Assembly: GCA_023387735.1 (NCBI GenBank)
Contig: JAEWHP010000044.1
Span: forward strand, 1-64,000
Length of the DNA: 64,000 nucleotides
DNA from: Pseudomonadota bacterium
Lineage (GTDB): Bacteria > Pseudomonadota > Alphaproteobacteria > Rhizobiales > Xanthobacteraceae
Direction: 5' to 3'
Part shown: in pieces, positions 51,645-62,100 of the stretch
Layout of the letters: each line of letters begins with the position of its first letter
Numbering within the stretch: position 1 is the first letter of the stretch
Notes under the pieces: model-generated
What the model saw: only the letters and a program-made list of their open reading frames with translations
Told to the model about the DNA's origin: nothing
The model's database searches: none
Position numbers and translations under genes: made by a program

Positions 51645-52522
51645 GAGCGCCTCGCGAGTAAGCCCGCGGGCCGGATGAACATCATGACGATGAAGAAGGC
51701 GAACGCCAGCACGTAGCCCCATTCAAGGTCGGAGAACAGCCCGCCCAGCGAAATGATCTGGGCGAACACGAACGCCGCAATGAAGCCGCCTACGAAATTG
51801 CCGAGCCCGCCGAGCACGCAGATCAGGAAGGTGATCGGCCCGAACGACAGCCCGACGAAGGGATGCACGTCGTATTGCAGCACCAGCAGACAGGCCGCGA
51901 GACCGGCCAGCGCGCCGCCCAGCGCCGAGGTGATGAGGTAGATGCGCTTGGTGTCGACGCCCATCAGCGACATGATCTGGCGGTCCTGCGCGATGGCGCG
52001 GATCGCGGTCCCCGTATAGGTGCGCTTCATGAAGAAGTAGATAGCCAGCATGCCGATCAACGCGGCGACGAAGGCAAGCAGCCGCGAATAGCTGAAATGC
52101 ATTTCGCCGATCGCCAGCACCGGCAGGCGGATGCCGAGATTGCGGAAGTCGATGCCGAAGGCGACGGTGGCAAAGCTCTGCAGGATGAACAGCACGCCGC
52201 CGGTCGCGAGCAACTGGTTGATCGGCGGCGCGGTCAAGAGCGGTGCTATGACGAGATAGTGCAGCGCGGCGCCCAGCGCTGCGACCAGCAGGATCGCGAT
52301 CGGGGCCGCGACCCAGTACGGCAGGCCGAACACCTGGACCATGTAGTACATGCCGTACATGCCGATCATGACCAGTTCGGCGTAGCAGATCCAGGTCACG
52401 TCGATGACGCCGAAGATCAGGTTAAGCCCTAGCGCCAGGAGCGCCAGCACGCCGCCAAGCAGGATGCCGTTGACCACGGCCTCCAGCAGATAGATGTCGA
52501 AGATATCCAGAAATCCCTGCAT
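51641..52522 (-). CDS. livH: Branched-chain-amino-acid-type ABC transporter permease (LivH)
   Basis: A 293-residue permease with about eight membrane segments and LivH hallmarks: NGILLGGVLALLALGLNLIF, GVIDVTWICYAELVMIGMYG, the loop TGTAIRAIAQDRQIMSLMGVD that contacts the ATPases, and GLGNFVGGFIAAFVFAQII. It forms the pore with LivM. It lies 12 bases downstream of livF and overlaps livM by 4 bases. Confidence 0.9.
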   Translation of the reverse strand: MQGFLDIFDIYLLEAVVNGILLGGVLALLALGLNLIFGVIDVTWICYAELVMIGMYGMYYMVQVFGLPYWVAAPIAILLVAALGAALHYLVIAPLLTAPPINQLLATGGVLFILQSFATVAFGIDFRNLGIRLPVLAIGEMHFSYSRLLAFVAALIGMLAIYFFMKRTYTGTAIRAIAQDRQIMSLMGVDTKRIYLITSALGGALAGLAACLLVLQYDVHPFVGLSFGPITFLICVLGGLGNFVGGFIAAFVFAQIISLGGLFSDLEWGYVLAFAFFIVMMFIRPAGLLARRS

Positions 52523-52534
52523 GCGAGCCCTGCC

Positions 52535-53239
<705 letters not shown>

Positions 53240-53242
53240 GCG

Positions 53243-54010
53243 CTAGACCCCCGCCTTGCGGCGCGCTTCCGCGGCCGCCGCCTGGCTCGAATCAGCATCC
53301 GTGCCGAGATAAACCTCGATCACCCGGGGATCGCCGGCCACCGCGCTCGGCAAGCCCTCGGAGATCTTCTCGCCGTGATCCAGCACCATGACGCGATCGA
53401 CCACCCGCATCAGCACGCCCATAATGTGCTCGACCCAGATGATGGTGATGCCGAGTTCGTCGCGGATGTTGCGCAGCATGTCGGCGGCCTGATCCATCTC
53501 GTGCTCGTCGAGGCCGCCGAGGCTTTCGTCGGCGAGCAGAAGCTTGGGGCCAGTGGCGAGCGCCTTGGCGAGTTCGAGCTTTTTCAGGCCGGCAGCGCCG
53601 AGGCCGTCGACGCTGGCGTGCCGGTCGGTGGGAAGGCCGACCATGGCGAGCGCGCGTTCGGCGGCTTCATCGGCCTTGGCGCGGCTGTGGCGGCCCTGGC
53701 CGTAATAGCCGGCGAGCGCCACGTTCTCGAAGATGCTGAGCCGGTGAAACGGCCGCGGGATCTGGAAGGTGCGGCCGACGCCGCTGTTGATGATCCGGTG
53801 CGGCGCCTTGCCCGCGATCTCCGTTCCGTCGAACAGGATGGAGCCTGCTGTCGGGATCAGCGTGCCCGACAGCATGTTGAAGATCGTGCTCTTGCCAGAA
53901 CCGTTCGGACCGATCAGGCCGAGAATTTCGCCCTGCTCGACCCGAAACGACACGCTGTTGACAGCGGTGAAGCCGCCGAAGCGCTTCACCAACCCCTCTA
54001 CCGTCAGCAC
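53243..54010 (-). CDS. livG: Branched-chain-amino-acid-type ABC transporter ATPase (LivG)
   Basis: A 255-residue ATPase with Walker A IGPNGSGKSTIFN, Walker B LLLADESLGGLD and the switch histidine in IIWVEHIMGVL. The signature helix, normally L-S-x-G-Q, reads GLGAAGLKKLELAKALA, so it has no Ser-x-Gly-Gln. The composite site using that signature may be weak, as in asymmetric ABC transporters. GTG 54010 is preceded by GCGGAGG with 7 bases between; it starts 31 bases after the binding-protein gene. Confidence 0.88.
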   Translation of the reverse strand: MLTVEGLVKRFGGFTAVNSVSFRVEQGEILGLIGPNGSGKSTIFNMLSGTLIPTAGSILFDGTEIAGKAPHRIINSGVGRTFQIPRPFHRLSIFENVALAGYYGQGRHSRAKADEAAERALAMVGLPTDRHASVDGLGAAGLKKLELAKALATGPKLLLADESLGGLDEHEMDQAADMLRNIRDELGITIIWVEHIMGVLMRVVDRVMVLDHGEKISEGLPSAVAGDPRVIEVYLGTDADSSQAAAAEARRKAGV

Positions 54011-54041
54011 CCCGGAACCTCCGCCTCGCCTGCTTCCGCGC

Positions 54042-55352
54042 TTACTGGTTGCTGAACGTCGTTCCCTTCGGCAGCGGCAGCACGGCTTCGCGCTGCGCCT
54101 GGCTCTTCGGCCACACCACATACGACTTGTCGTCGATGTACTGGATGACCACCGGGAACGAGCGCTCGTTCTGGCCGGCCATCTGGGTGCCCTCGCCATG
54201 GAACTTGACGCCGAAACCGAGCATGGTGCCGCCTTCGGCGATGTCGGTCTCCAGCGCCGCCTTGCGCAGCGCATCGGGATCGACGCCGCCGTATTTCTTG
54301 ATGGCGCGCGGCAGCACCTCGTTCAGGAACAGATAGGTATTGGACGCCGCCATGCCGACATGCGCGGAGCGGATCGCGACGCCGGGCCTCGCCTTGTCGA
54401 ACTCCTCGCCGACCATCTTGATGACCGGCGGCAGCTTCGGATCCATCGACTTCTGGTTGGCGAGCCAGATCGAGATCGGATCGGTGTTGAAGACGTAGTT
54501 GACGTCGGCGCCGAGACCTTCCTTCAGCTTCTCGTAGACGCCGTAGCCCGCGCCATGGCCGACGAGCGCTGCAAACTTCAGGCCCTGCTCGCGCGCCTGG
54601 CGGCCGAACAGAGTGATGTCCGGATTATAGCCCGTGTGGAAGATCACGTCGGGCCGCGCGCGCTTCAGCTTGGTGACCAGCGCCGAGAGATCGGGCGCGG
54701 TGGCGGCATAGCCCTCCTTCATCACGATGTTGAAGCCGGCCTTCTTGGCGCCGGCCTCGTTGCCCTTGGAGACATCGACGCCGTAGGCACCGTCCTCATG
54801 GATGATGGCAACCCGCAGGTCCTTCGGATCCTTGCCGAGCTTCGCCTTGGCGTTCTGCGCGATGAAATCCATCGTCATCATGCCGAACTGGTCGCCCGAG
54901 GCCTGCGGACGGAACACATACTTGAAGTTCTTGTCGGCCAGCACCGCCGACGAAATGCAGGTGGTGATCCACATGAAGTTCTTCAGCTGCTCGACGCGGG
55001 CGGCCACCGGCACGCACTGCGCCGAGGAGAAGAAGCCGAGCAGCATGTTGACCTTTTCCTGCTCGACCAGCCGCACCGCCTCGTTGATCGCGACATCAGG
55101 CTTGCTCTGGGCGTCGGCGTAGACCGCCTCGACCTTGTAGCCCTCGACGCCGGTCTTGGCGTACTGGTCGAGCATGATCTTGGCGCCGATATATTGCAGC
55201 TCCGAACCGCCGCCCGCGAGCGGGCCGGTCAGGTCGTAAATCACGCCGATCTTGATTTTTTTCTCCTGGGCATCGGCGGAAACCGCCATCCCCAACACCG
55301 CCAATGCGGCGGACAGCCCAACGAACAGGCGTGCAGCTTTGTGCCCCGGCAT
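54042..55352 (-). CDS. ABC transporter substrate-binding protein (branched-chain amino acid type)
   Basis: A 436-residue type I binding protein with a signal peptide (GLSAALAVLGMAVSADAQ) and IKIGVIYDLTGPLAGGGSEL at the mature N terminus. NMLLGFFSSAQCVPVAARVE and VAIIHEDGAYGVDVSKG follow. It is the first gene of the operon that continues with livG-livF-livH-livM-ppk2, giving a complete importer. The length exceeds classical LivK (about 370), as in the urea/amide and aromatic-acid binding subgroups; the ligand is unknown. Confidence 0.9.
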   Translation of the reverse strand: MPGHKAARLFVGLSAALAVLGMAVSADAQEKKIKIGVIYDLTGPLAGGGSELQYIGAKIMLDQYAKTGVEGYKVEAVYADAQSKPDVAINEAVRLVEQEKVNMLLGFFSSAQCVPVAARVEQLKNFMWITTCISSAVLADKNFKYVFRPQASGDQFGMMTMDFIAQNAKAKLGKDPKDLRVAIIHEDGAYGVDVSKGNEAGAKKAGFNIVMKEGYAATAPDLSALVTKLKRARPDVIFHTGYNPDITLFGRQAREQGLKFAALVGHGAGYGVYEKLKEGLGADVNYVFNTDPISIWLANQKSMDPKLPPVIKMVGEEFDKARPGVAIRSAHVGMAASNTYLFLNEVLPRAIKKYGGVDPDALRKAALETDIAEGGTMLGFGVKFHGEGTQMAGQNERSFPVVIQYIDDKSYVVWPKSQAQREAVLPLPKGTTFSNQ

Positions 55353-55497
55353 GGAATCCTCCCTGGATTATTTTTTTGTGCAGTGCGTTTCTTGTTTTTG
55401 TTGGCACCCATCACATTGGTAGCGCGACCAGTTGTCAAGCGCATTGCTTGCGGCCACACCGCGCAGGCGAGCTGCACGACCGGCGAACCTATGCACG

Positions 55498-56214
55498 TCA
55501 AGGTTGGGACGCGAACTGCTTCTCCAGAAACGCCGTGACGAAACGCGGCATCGCCGAATTGAGATCGTGCGTGCCGCGGACGAGATGTATCGCCGACAAT
55601 TCGGGCGATTGCTGCGCGGCGAGATTGTCCTCGATCCTGCGCCGCAAGGCTTCGCCGGGCATATCGACATGCAGGATGCGGATCATCGCAACCGCTGTTC
55701 CGGTGGAGATGCAGTGCCAGTCCGCGTCGCGTCGATACTCTGCAGGCGTGAGGCCGGTCTCTTCTTCGAGCTCGCGCTCGACGCTGCCGGGTATATCGAG
55801 CGTACCATCCCTGATGTCGTCGAGATCGGGCGTGCCCGAGGGAAAATAGATGCGCCCGGCGTTGGCCGTGTGCTGGCCCATTTCACCGAGCGCAAACGCG
55901 CCGTCGGCGCAGCGCAGCGCTCCCATGCCAAAACCGTTGAACACGCCGGCGTCGGGAAAACCCCAGTCGCGCCAGGCCAGAAAGCTTGCGAAATCAGTCT
56001 CGAAATAGCTCGAGCTGAAACGATCCCCCGAGAACACGGGGTTGCGCCCGAGCAGCACGCGGCCATTCCACATCGCCGGCTTCTCACGCCGCAGGCGTTC
56101 GAAATGCGCGTCGATTTCGGCGCGGCGCGTTTGCGCAAACGGCCAGTCCCACGCCTCCACGGCGAGTTCGAGCGCTGTGACGCGGTGAATGACCGGAGGT
56201 CTCGTGCCACTCAT
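55498..56214 (-). CDS. Nudix-like protein with a partial Nudix box
   Basis: The 238-residue protein contains GSVERELEEETGLTPAEYRR, the R-E-x-x-E-E-x-G core of the Nudix box (about 140-160). The upstream G-x5-E half is not seen at the expected spacing. An N-terminal part includes HFERLRREKPAMWNGRVLLG and FASFLAWRDWGFPDAGVFNG, as in Nudix proteins of unknown substrate from rhizobia. It could hydrolyse a nucleoside-diphosphate derivative. It lies 36 bases after the NitT/TauT-type binding-protein gene. Confidence 0.72.
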   Translation of the reverse strand: MSGTRPPVIHRVTALELAVEAWDWPFAQTRRAEIDAHFERLRREKPAMWNGRVLLGRNPVFSGDRFSSSYFETDFASFLAWRDWGFPDAGVFNGFGMGALRCADGAFALGEMGQHTANAGRIYFPSGTPDLDDIRDGTLDIPGSVERELEEETGLTPAEYRRDADWHCISTGTAVAMIRILHVDMPGEALRRRIEDNLAAQQSPELSAIHLVRGTHDLNSAMPRFVTAFLEKQFASQP

Positions 56215-56250
56215 CGCTTCACACCACTCAATCCCGCCGGGATGTAAACT

Positions 56251-57279
56251 TCACTTGGCGTTCGTGCCCCCGGCCTTCTTCGCCTGTTCGACGTATTTGT
56301 TGGTCCAGGTCTTGCTGACGTCGATATTGGCCTTGGCCACTTCCGGCGATCCCTCGCTGAACACCGCGAGCACCGCGTCGGCGCCCTTAGGGTCCATCAA
56401 GCCGGTTTGCGAATACATCGGGATCGTGTTCTTCAGCGCGGCCAGATAAAGCTCCTTGTTCTTGCCGACCATCTCTTCCGGCATCTTGGCCATGATCTCT
56501 TCCGGCGTGTGGCTGTGGATCCAGGCGAGCGTATTGACGATCGCGTTGGTCAGCGCCTGCACTTCCCTTTCATGCGACTTGATCCAGGCTGTGGTGGTGT
56601 AGAGCGCGCCGCCCGGGTACTCACCGCCGAACAGCGCGAGCGTGTCCTTCTGCGTGCGGGTATCGGCGAGGATCTTCAGATCGGGATAGCTGCCCTGCAG
56701 AACCGTGACAGACGGATCGAGCATGACGGCCGCCTCGATCTGTCCCTGCTGCATGGCGGCGACGGCCGTCGCGCCGAGGCCGACACCGATCACCGCGGCG
56801 CTGGTCGGATCGAGGCCGTTCTTCTTCAACAGATACTTCAGAAAGAAATCGGTCGAGGAGCCCGGCGCGCTGACGCCGACTTTCTTGCCGGCCAGATCCT
56901 TGATCGATTTGATGTCATTGGTGTGCTTGGGCGACACCACCAGCACCAGACCGGGATAGCGATCATAGATCACGAAGGATTGCAGTTCCTGCTTCTTGGC
57001 GGCGAGATTGACGCAGTGGTCGAAATAGCCCGACACCACGTCGGCGCTGCCGCCCAGCACGGCCTTCAGCGCATCCGACCCGCCCTTGAGATCGACCAGC
57101 TCGACCGCAAGCCCCGCCTTTTCATATTCGCCAAGTTGCCTCGCCAGCACCGTCGGCAGATAACACAGGCAGGCGCCGCCCCCGACCGCCACCGTGACCT
57201 TGCTTTGCGCGGCCGCAAGACCCGACGTCAGCGTCAGCGCCAGTAGCGCCCCGGCCAGCCGGCCGAACAGTTTATTCAT
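56251..57279 (-). CDS. NitT/TauT-type ABC substrate-binding protein
   Basis: A 342-residue binding protein of the SsuA/NMT1 fold. It has a signal peptide (LAGALLALTLTSGLAAAQ), KVTVAVGGGACLCYLPTVLA, LVDLKGGSDALKAVLGGSAD, VGVSAPGSSTDFFLKYLLKK and a C-terminal helix ending KKAGGTNAK. It probably carries a sulfonate, nitrate-like or pyrimidine-type ligand to the permease and ATPase encoded just upstream (57453-59068). Start ATG 57279 has GGAGG 5 bases upstream. A repeat separates it from the permease gene. Confidence 0.85.
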   Translation of the reverse strand: MNKLFGRLAGALLALTLTSGLAAAQSKVTVAVGGGACLCYLPTVLARQLGEYEKAGLAVELVDLKGGSDALKAVLGGSADVVSGYFDHCVNLAAKKQELQSFVIYDRYPGLVLVVSPKHTNDIKSIKDLAGKKVGVSAPGSSTDFFLKYLLKKNGLDPTSAAVIGVGLGATAVAAMQQGQIEAAVMLDPSVTVLQGSYPDLKILADTRTQKDTLALFGGEYPGGALYTTTAWIKSHEREVQALTNAIVNTLAWIHSHTPEEIMAKMPEEMVGKNKELYLAALKNTIPMYSQTGLMDPKGADAVLAVFSEGSPEVAKANIDVSKTWTNKYVEQAKKAGGTNAK

Positions 57280-57346
57280 GGCTTCCTCCAATCATTCGGA
57301 CCGCAAGATAGAGGAGCGCAACCGTGTTGAGAAGCTACCCCTGCCT

Positions 57347-57447
57347 GTCATTCCGGGGCGTGCGCAGCACGAACCCGGAATCCATAGCGCGACAGAGATT
57401 GCAGCCCGATGGATTCCGGGTTCTCGCTTCGCGAGCCCCGGAATGAC
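57347..57447. repeat. Dispersed palindromic repeat (GTCATTCCGGGGC family)
   Basis: It begins GTCATTCCGGGGCGTGCGC and ends GAGCCCCGGAATGAC, with AACCCGGAATCCAT mirrored by ATGGATTCCGGGTTC. It splits the NitT/TauT-type transporter operon between the permease and binding-protein genes, and so could attenuate expression or protect the upstream mRNA. Confidence 0.78.
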
Positions 57448-57452
57448 GGAAA

Positions 57453-58241
57453 CTACCCGCGCCCCTCCGTCGCGGTCGGCCGCCAGACCAGTAGGCGCCG
57501 CTCGACCAGCGTCACCACCAGGTCGATCAGGATGACGAAGACGGACAGCACGAACATGCCAGCGAACACGGCGGCGACGTCGAACACGCCTTCGGCCTGC
57601 TGGATCAGGTAGCCGAGGCCGGCCGCCGATCCCAGATATTCGCCGACGACGGCGCCGACCACGGCAAAGCCGACCGCCGTATGCAGCGACGAGAACATCC
57701 ATGACAGCGCCGACGGCCAATAGACGTGGCGCGTCAATTGCCGCTCGCTCATGCCGAGCATGCGGCCGTTGTCGAGCACCGTGTTCGAGACTTCCTTGAC
57801 GCCCTGATAGACGTTGAAGAACACGATGAAGAACACCAGCGTGACGCCGAGCGCGACCTTGGACCAGATGCCGAGCCCGAGCCACAGCGCAAAGATCGGC
57901 GCCAACACCACGCGCGGCAGCGCGTTGATCATCTTGACGTAGGGATCGAATACCGCGGCGACGAGCGGCTTGCGCGCGAACCAGAATCCGACCAGGACGC
58001 CGCCGACCGAGCCGATCACGAACGCGAGGACCGATTCCCACAGCGTGATGAAAAGGTGCTTCCAGATCACGCCCGTCGTGAACCACTTCACGACCTGGCT
58101 GCCGACATCGATCGGGTTGGAGAAGAAGAACGGCGGCAACAGGATGCGGCCGAACAGGGGCACCGTGGTGAGGACGTGCCACATCGCCAGCGCGACCACC
58201 GCGACCAGTAATTGCAGCGACAGCAGCGTCAGGCGCGACAT
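57453..58241 (-). CDS. NitT/TauT-type ABC transporter permease
   Basis: A 262-residue permease with about six membrane segments. The binding-protein-dependent permease loop reads MINALPRVVLAPIFALWLGL, and the later FFIVFFNVYQGVKEVSNTVL and GEYLGSAAGLGYLIQQAEGV match SsuC/TauC-type proteins. The ATG at 58241 overlaps the ATPase stop by one base (TGATG). With the ATPase and the binding protein downstream it forms a complete importer. Confidence 0.88.
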   Translation of the reverse strand: MSRLTLLSLQLLVAVVALAMWHVLTTVPLFGRILLPPFFFSNPIDVGSQVVKWFTTGVIWKHLFITLWESVLAFVIGSVGGVLVGFWFARKPLVAAVFDPYVKMINALPRVVLAPIFALWLGLGIWSKVALGVTLVFFIVFFNVYQGVKEVSNTVLDNGRMLGMSERQLTRHVYWPSALSWMFSSLHTAVGFAVVGAVVGEYLGSAAGLGYLIQQAEGVFDVAAVFAGMFVLSVFVILIDLVVTLVERRLLVWRPTATEGRG

Positions 58242-59068
58242 CAGCCGGCCTCCGCGGCTTGCGAGGATTGCGCGTAGCCCTTCATCACTTCGTCCTTCAG
58301 CACGCTCCAGATCTCCCGGTGCAGCTCGTGAAAATCCTTCTCCATGCGGATCTCGGCGATGTCGCGCGGCCGTGCAAGCGGCACCCGCCAATCGCCGATG
58401 ATGCGCGCGGAAGGCCCGGCCGACATGATGACGACGCGGTCGGCGAGCGCGATCGCCTCTTCGAGGTCGTGGGTAACGAACAGCACCGCCTTGCGGTCGG
58501 CGTTCCATAAATCCAGCAGCAGATTGCCCATGATCTGCCTTGTCTGGGCATCGAGCGGGCCGAACGGCTCGTCCATCAGCAGTATCTTCGGGTCGCGGAT
58601 CAGGACCTGCGCCAGTCCCACCCGCTTGCGCTGGCCGCCGGACAGCATGTGCGGATAGCGGTTGGCGAAGGCGCCGAGCCCCACGGAAGTAAGCCAGCCC
58701 TGCGCGCGCTGCAGCGCCTGCGCGCGCGGCGCGCCCTTTATTTCGAGGCCGATGGCGACGTTGTCGATCGCGGTCTTCCAGGGAAACAGCGCATCAGCCT
58801 GAAACAGGTAGCCGGCGTCCCGATTGAGCCCGGCGAGCGGCTGGCCGAAAATCCGCACCGCCCCCGCGGCGGGCTTCAACAGTCCGGCGGCGACATTGAG
58901 CAGCGTCGATTTTCCGCATCCGGTGGGGCCGACGATGGCAACGAACTCGCCATGCGCCACCGACAGGCTCGCCTGTTCCACGGCGGTGTAGACGCGATTG
59001 CCAGCGACACGAAAGGCCACCGTCGCGTTATCGAGCGCGACCGCGACCGGCTGTTCGGTATCCGCCAT
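58241..59068 (-). CDS. NitT/TauT-type ABC transporter ATPase
   Basis: The 275-residue ATPase has Walker A IVGPTGCGKSTLLN, Q-loop LFQADALFPWKTAIDNV, signature LSGGQRKRVGLAQVL, Walker B ILLMDEPFGPLD and switch FVTHDLEEAIAL. It is the first gene of the operon. The subgroup (SsuB/TauB/ThiZ-like) powers uptake of sulfonates, pyrimidines or similar compounds; the context does not decide which. Confidence 0.92.
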   Translation of the reverse strand: MADTEQPVAVALDNATVAFRVAGNRVYTAVEQASLSVAHGEFVAIVGPTGCGKSTLLNVAAGLLKPAAGAVRIFGQPLAGLNRDAGYLFQADALFPWKTAIDNVAIGLEIKGAPRAQALQRAQGWLTSVGLGAFANRYPHMLSGGQRKRVGLAQVLIRDPKILLMDEPFGPLDAQTRQIMGNLLLDLWNADRKAVLFVTHDLEEAIALADRVVIMSAGPSARIIGDWRVPLARPRDIAEIRMEKDFHELHREIWSVLKDEVMKGYAQSSQAAEAG

Positions 59069-59151
59069 TTTTCCCCCAAGATTGGACGGATGCCTTAGCG
59101 TTTTGCGCGGGGAAGTTCAATGAAGCGCTGTCACCCCTGCGCGCGGGGCGC

Positions 59152-62100
59152 TCAGCTCTCTTCGGTGCCGGCAAGCATCCTGTTCAGATACGTCTCGGCC
59201 TTTTGAAGCAGCGGCCTGGCGTCAAGCCGGGACGAGATGGCGATGCTGGCCCGCAGATTGTGGATGATCGTGGCTTTGTTTTCCTCGTTGACGGCCGGCA
59301 GGATCATGGCCTCGAAAAGCAGCGCCTCCGCTTCAATTCCCTCAAAACCCTGCTGCCGCGCCGCGTTTCGCGCCTCGCGCACCATCTTCACCGCGCCCGC
59401 CGGATCTCCCTTCTGCTGAAGCGCGAGCGCCAGATAGATGGAACAGCGCAGGAAGATCGAGGTGTAGCCGACGGCGCCGGCAAGTTCGCGCGCTTCGGTG
59501 AGGTTTTCGACGGCGGCGTCGATCCGCTGCAGCTCGAAATAGGTCATTCCGCGCTGACAGGCGAAGACGGGAACGAAAATCCGCACCCCGTGCTCCTCTG
59601 CCTGCGCAAACGCCTCGTCGAGAACCCGGATCGCAGCCTCGGCATTGCCCTCCGCCAGCAGCAGGACGCCGCCGCTCCAGGCCGCGGCCACGTGATCGAA
59701 CGGCCGGCCGCTTTCGTCGGCCAGCGCTTCGGCCCGCTGCTGAAATTCCCGCGCGCTGTCGAGCTCCCCCATCGTCGCGTGGGTGACGCTCTTCATCATG
59801 CAGCACACCAGAAGCAGGTTCTTGGCCGTGGTGCCGATCGGCGCTTTCGGATCCGGCCCCATCAGCTGCGTGCAGGCCCGCCCGAGCATCGCCTCGGCCT
59901 CGCGGTATCGGCCACCGATGAAATAGGCCTGACCGAGACCGTATTCGGCAAGGCTGAGCCAGCCCCGGTTACCCCACTCCTCCGCCAGGCGGACGACCTG
60001 CTCGCCGGTGGCGATCGCCTCGAGCGGCGTGCCGTAGAAATTCTGGGCGGCCGATCGCACCGTCATGGCGGCGACCTTGCGCCCGATATCGCCGATCGAA
60101 TCCGAACGCCGTTCTGCTTCCTTGCCAAGCTGCAGCCATTCGGCGGCTTTGCCCGATCCCATGAAAGCCATGCGCGCTTCGATCCGCAGGTCGATGGCTT
60201 CGATTTCGCGCGACCGCGAAATCGGCGACCGGTCGAGCGCATCCATGGCAATCTCGAAATACGACGTTGCATCGGCGAATGCCGACCGCGCGACGCTTTT
60301 TTGCGCCACGCTCCGGCCGTAGGTGTACGCCTTGGTCCAATCCTTGGAGCGCACCGCGTGATAACAAAGCTTGTCCAGTTCGTCGCGCGAACGCGCGTCG
60401 CTCTCCAGGGCGTAGAGGATGCGTTCGTGCACCCGCTCACGCGCCCGCTCGACCATCGAGTCATAGGTGACCTGTCGAACCATTTCGTGCGGAAACTCGA
60501 CGGTGTCTTCGGCAACGCTGTCGGTTCTAACCAGCAATTCGGCGCGGTCGAGCGTCCCGAGTGCGCGCTGGAGCAGGCCTTCGGGCAGCGCAGCGACCTC
60601 ACGCAAGGTGGCGACCATCGACCGCGTACCAAGCGCGGACGCGATCTGCATGACGGTGCGCTCCTCCTTGCGCAGCCGATCCAGCCGGACCGCGATCACC
60701 CCTTGGATGCTGGTGGGGATTCCCAGTTCCTCGACGGGTTGACTGAGCGTGAGCTCGCCCCACTGCCCCCTGAGAATGTCGGTCTCCTTGAGCCGGCGGC
60801 ACACTTCCTCGACGAACAGCGGCACGTTGGCGGTATGGCGGATGATCCGGCTCTTCAGGTCGAACGTCGTCTCGGATGTTCCCAGGATGGCATCGAGCAT
60901 CGCCCGGCCCGCATGCTCGTCGAGCGGCCGCATCGAAAACGTCTCGGCACTGCATTTTTCGACCCACTGCGGAATGCCGTTGGGCCGGCTGGTGATGATG
61001 ATCAGCAACTGACGCGTCTTGAGCGATGCAAGGGCGGCCATGACGGCGTCGCTTGCCCGGTCGACCCAGTGCAGGTCTTCGATGAGAAGCACGGTGCGCC
61101 GCTGGCGGGCCTGGCTCTCCACGATCGCGCAGCACGCATCGGAAATGGCGCGGCCGCGCGACTGGGGTTCGAGCTGGTCCCACTGTCCGTCCAGGATCGG
61201 AACGTCGAGCACCGCATCGACCGCCAGCTGCAGGATCTGCGGCAGGCCCTCACGCGGGTCCGCCAGGCTTCCATCGCGGTGGCCCGCCGCGGGGTTCAGA
61301 ATGGAGAGCAACAGCCCCTTGAGCGCGGCGAATGGCGAGCCCTGCAGATTCGGGCTGCATTCGGTCTCGACGAGTTTCCAGCCCTCAAGTTCGAGCTCGT
61401 GGACGAATTCGTGCACCAGCCGCGACTTTCCGATGCCGGGGTCGCTGGTCAGACACACCGTTCGGCCGCCGAGGGCGCTGCTTTCGGCGGCGCCTCGCAA
61501 CAGCTCGAGTTCGCTCGAACGATTGACGAATTGCGAAACGCTGCGTGCCTTGCGCATCCGCCAGCTGGAGAGATCGCTTGCCCCGGTGACGCGATATACC
61601 GGCACCGGATCGGTGAAACCCTTGAGCAATTTCGGCCCCAGCGCTTCGAACTGGACGTGTCCTTCGGACAATTTCTGGCAGGCCTCGGAGGCGTAGATCT
61701 GGCCGGGCTCGGCCGCCGCCTCCAGCCGGGCCGCCAGGTGCTGCGCGGCGCCGCCGATCTCGTAGATCTTGGAGAATTCGCTGGCGACCATGTAGGTGAC
61801 GACCAATCCGGAGTGGAGGCCGACCCGGACCTGCAGCCCGGCGTCGCCCAGGCTGGCGACGCGCCGCACCAGCGCAATGGCGGCGTGGCAGGCGAGCGGC
61901 GCATGGTTGTCATCCGCCATCGGCGCCCCGAAGACGGCCGAGATACCGTCACCCATTTCCTTGCTGACGATGCCGCCAAACTGGCGAACCGCGCCGCGCA
62001 TGGCCGTCAGCGCCGGCTCAAGGCGGGACAACGCCTCCTCGGGGTCGAGTTCAGCGATCAGGCCGGTCGAATGGACCAGGTCCGCGCGGAGGATCGTTAC

